This document shows, in pieces, positions 35,701 to 36,323 of a stretch of DNA of 36,323 bases. The stretch is taken from contig CAYNFR010000033.1 in NCBI GenBank assembly GCA_964396595.1, positions 1 through 36,323 of the forward strand, given 5' to 3'. Below the pieces are notes generated by a model. That model was not told the origin of the DNA. It saw only the letters and a program-made list of their open reading frames with translations, and did no database searches. Made by a program: the position numbers and the translations under genes. The DNA is from CAYNFR01 sp964396595 (GTDB lineage Bacteria > Bacteroidota > Bacteroidia > Chitinophagales > Saprospiraceae). The stretch's first letter is position 1. Each line of letters begins with the position of its first letter.

Positions 35701-35768
35701 TTCAAGATCGCGTTCAGGATATAAAAGATAGATTTAAAATAACTCTACCCAAGCGAAAAACGGATTAA
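32730..35768 (+). CDS. AsmA-family envelope protein
   Basis: A 1012-residue protein with a single N-terminal membrane anchor (MKKWLLRILLALVLLVVLAV) and a long periplasmic body rich in beta-strand repeats. The AsmA N-terminal signature is visible in FTYHKADVSLLRTFPFLGIRL and the C-terminal region includes TTLNINRDWLKVAPDTKIQLEL. AsmA-like proteins form bridge-like grooves thought to carry phospholipid between membranes. The last 130 or so residues switch to charged, probably helical sequence with repeated KxxDxIxxIKD-like phrases. The gene is alone and divergent from the ABC ATPase. Confidence 0.86.
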   Translation: MKKWLLRILLALVLLVVLAVALVEINREKIAAAAVDAINQQITGTFTYHKADVSLLRTFPFLGIRLIDIELHDNINMADDRLIQGGDFILQLNLWSAIMNREHIIIRKLEYKDGLIKIKTFKNGTNNYTLFADEEESEETTGTLDIESFFISNTRILYIDEMEATQLSLNDLNIKGDIKLNQDQMLISSAVATQMVLQYGRMIPRYELALAGNTKLKTNTDYSTIEMTEGDFTVNSMPISSTGSINEHNSGYNYNFNIEAKNASIAHLIALIPGTMKQEVKGLKAQGSLSLTANINGHTADPYPQYDLKISADGRAISYPTLPKRIEQVRANIHAINKSKNLPYQKVEVKNLDIKIDQSFIKGDIIADRLGSRELYSLDVEAKFDLADWSASVPMVNDLELLGKLDAGIKAAFEADASNNIHLSQGKTPSIRLGVRDFKMIEKQKTTTSIESLNATSSEGDLAFDLRNIIYYDAVNVARVDGHINDILSLAAGKNDILRGEVNVLAGLIDLETLPVNEEKNYSAIPNIDISGKFKADEIRQNGYIIKGVSAEGNLNNGDSRIRFSVDDLMGNTFSGTGMFENILGYGLNGETLVGSLDLRSQRFSLDPFMQDADQETDQSEELIPANLALAIEYSVDQLKFKNFDLSSALGEILLADRSISLHNEAKIFGGKIEMTMNFDGSHSDIYGVDLSLNLVDLGFSETAQNTNLFNQLLPIAPFLKGKYNSVLNWKSSLSKDFIPNLNTITAYGEMLTKGASISSLEPIKEVVNRFTNADDSGAMLLRDVNRYFAVNDGKVRLDPTIISFKDLDFNVSGTHSFTQLMDYTIVVDIPFSKINLDKLLSEAQTTLNINRDWLKVAPDTKIQLELAMDGNIKSPSVRLKDVRLKTGNIVSSAAAEIERRAVEEKEKIESKVRDTIKTTISKVEDRISDVKDSLRGIADSTINVVRTKVDSTRSHYEAELEAEKDKIVQDATAIIDSIKAGNIDSIGAKIQDRVQDIKDRFKITLPKRKTD

Positions 35769-35783
35769 ACTACTGGGTTTAAT
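35764..35783. repeat. Inverted repeat at the end of the AsmA-family gene
   Basis: ATTAAAC-TACTGG-GTTTAAT is a perfect 7-bp inverted repeat with a 6-base loop, overlapping the stop codon. It could be a weak terminator, but the following bases are A-rich rather than a U-tract on the plus strand. Confidence 0.35.
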
Positions 35784-36033
35784 AAAATTGCAAATTAATA
35801 ATTATGCGCTATAGAAACGGGGTCAATTTATAAGAAGAAAATTCTAATGGCAAGATGGTTAAGGAATTCTTTCAGACACCCACTCTCAGCTTACACATCT
35901 ATATAAGTACAGTGAGTACCAAGCAGAACAGCATCGGAGAATAACATTCAAAGAGGATTATCAACACATCCCTCATAAATATTAAATTACAAACACTGAA
36001 GAATTTTATTCCAATGGTTAGATTAACTATGTC
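35784..36033. other. Non-coding region after the AsmA-family gene
   Basis: About 250 AT-rich bases with no ORF that I can support, no tRNA-like fold and no strong hairpin. The region leads into the CCCTTCGGG repeat pair. Confidence 0.4.
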
Positions 36034-36098
36034 ACCCCTTCGGGGTTTATTTCATTTTCTGATGGCAGTAATCTATAATAATTACATCCCTTCGGGAT
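36034..36098. repeat. Pair of CCCTTCGGG hairpin repeats
   Basis: Two related dyads occur 52 bases apart: ACCCC-TTC-GGGGT (36034-36046) and ATCCC-TTC-GGGAT (36086-36098). Both share the core CA(C/T)CCCTTCGGG(G/A)T in AT-rich flanks. The change from CCCC/GGGG to TCCC/GGGA keeps base pairing, so the structure seems conserved. This resembles dispersed intergenic repeats of Bacteroidota genomes, but copy number cannot be judged from one window. Confidence 0.55.
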
Positions 36099-36323
36099 TA
36101 AATAAGCTGCGACCAATCAAGCTATCTCTTCGACAATCAGCGGGCAATAAACCCATCTTTGCCAATGAGTATAAATTTGTTATCCTTCCTATATCTTTAT
36201 ACATGGCTTCATTAAGATAAAATGTTACACCACGCATATCGGATACATTGAGTTACTCACATGGATCTTTGACGCATCTGAGATAATTTCATTTGATTAT
36301 CACAGAGCCAATAGTATTGTAGT
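36099..36323. other. Terminal non-coding stretch
   Basis: The last 225 bases hold no ORF I can support. A 68-codon reading frame over 36014-36220 runs through both hairpins and has no protein-like features. Any gene beyond the window edge cannot be seen. Confidence 0.4.

Noticed and set aside
36014..36220. A 68-codon plus-strand reading frame at the window end
   Set aside because: It runs through both hairpin repeats, has no signal, motif or plausible promoter, and its composition follows the repeat.

Overview
The window reads as a chromosomal segment of a Bacteroidota bacterium, probably near Saprospiria or Chitinophagia; genus and species cannot be told from sequence alone. The supporting evidence is a type III glutamine synthetase, a TonB-dependent receptor with an N-terminal carboxypeptidase-regulatory-like domain, a secreted M43 protease with a type IX secretion sorting domain, a fused alpha/beta 2-oxoacid dehydrogenase E1, a DUF5683 protein next to parAB, and several Bacteroidota-style -7 elements (TAnnTTTG) in front of genes.

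Layout. At 1-2349 is the minus-strand glutamine synthetase with a terminator behind it. At 2665-6302 is a plus-strand run of a glutaryl-CoA-dehydrogenase-like acyl-CoA dehydrogenase, a fused E1 and a GNAT acetyltransferase. At 6338-13341 is a complete, tightly packed histidine operon on the minus strand (hisG-D-C-B-H-A-F-IE). It is preceded at 13353-13482 by a His-rich leader peptide and an intrinsic terminator, a textbook attenuator. Divergent from it lies a two-gene ABC-2 exporter (13605-15327), then a CBS-pair protein. Two minus-strand tRNA genes follow (dusB, then a CCA-adding-type nucleotidyltransferase), then the M43 protease, pyruvate dehydrogenase E1 beta (minus), the TonB-dependent receptor, and a convergent lipoprotein of unknown function.

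At 24528-27590 four genes are packed as one operon: an MBL-fold hydrolase, ParA, ParB and a DUF5683 protein. The rest holds an OmpA/SPOR-like envelope protein (minus), fmt, a possible small secreted protein, an orphan dual-domain peptide-type ABC ATPase (minus) and a large AsmA-type envelope protein. The last 555 bases are non-coding and carry two copies of a CCCTTCGGG hairpin repeat.

Most genes are core metabolism, translation, chromosome partition or envelope biogenesis. I see no phage, insertion sequence, CRISPR array or rRNA/tRNA gene. The most informative non-coding element is the his attenuator. Secondary points are a HisB phosphatase domain lacking the zinc-binding cysteines of the enterobacterial enzyme, perfect inverted repeats in several divergent or upstream regions, and the terminal repeat pair.
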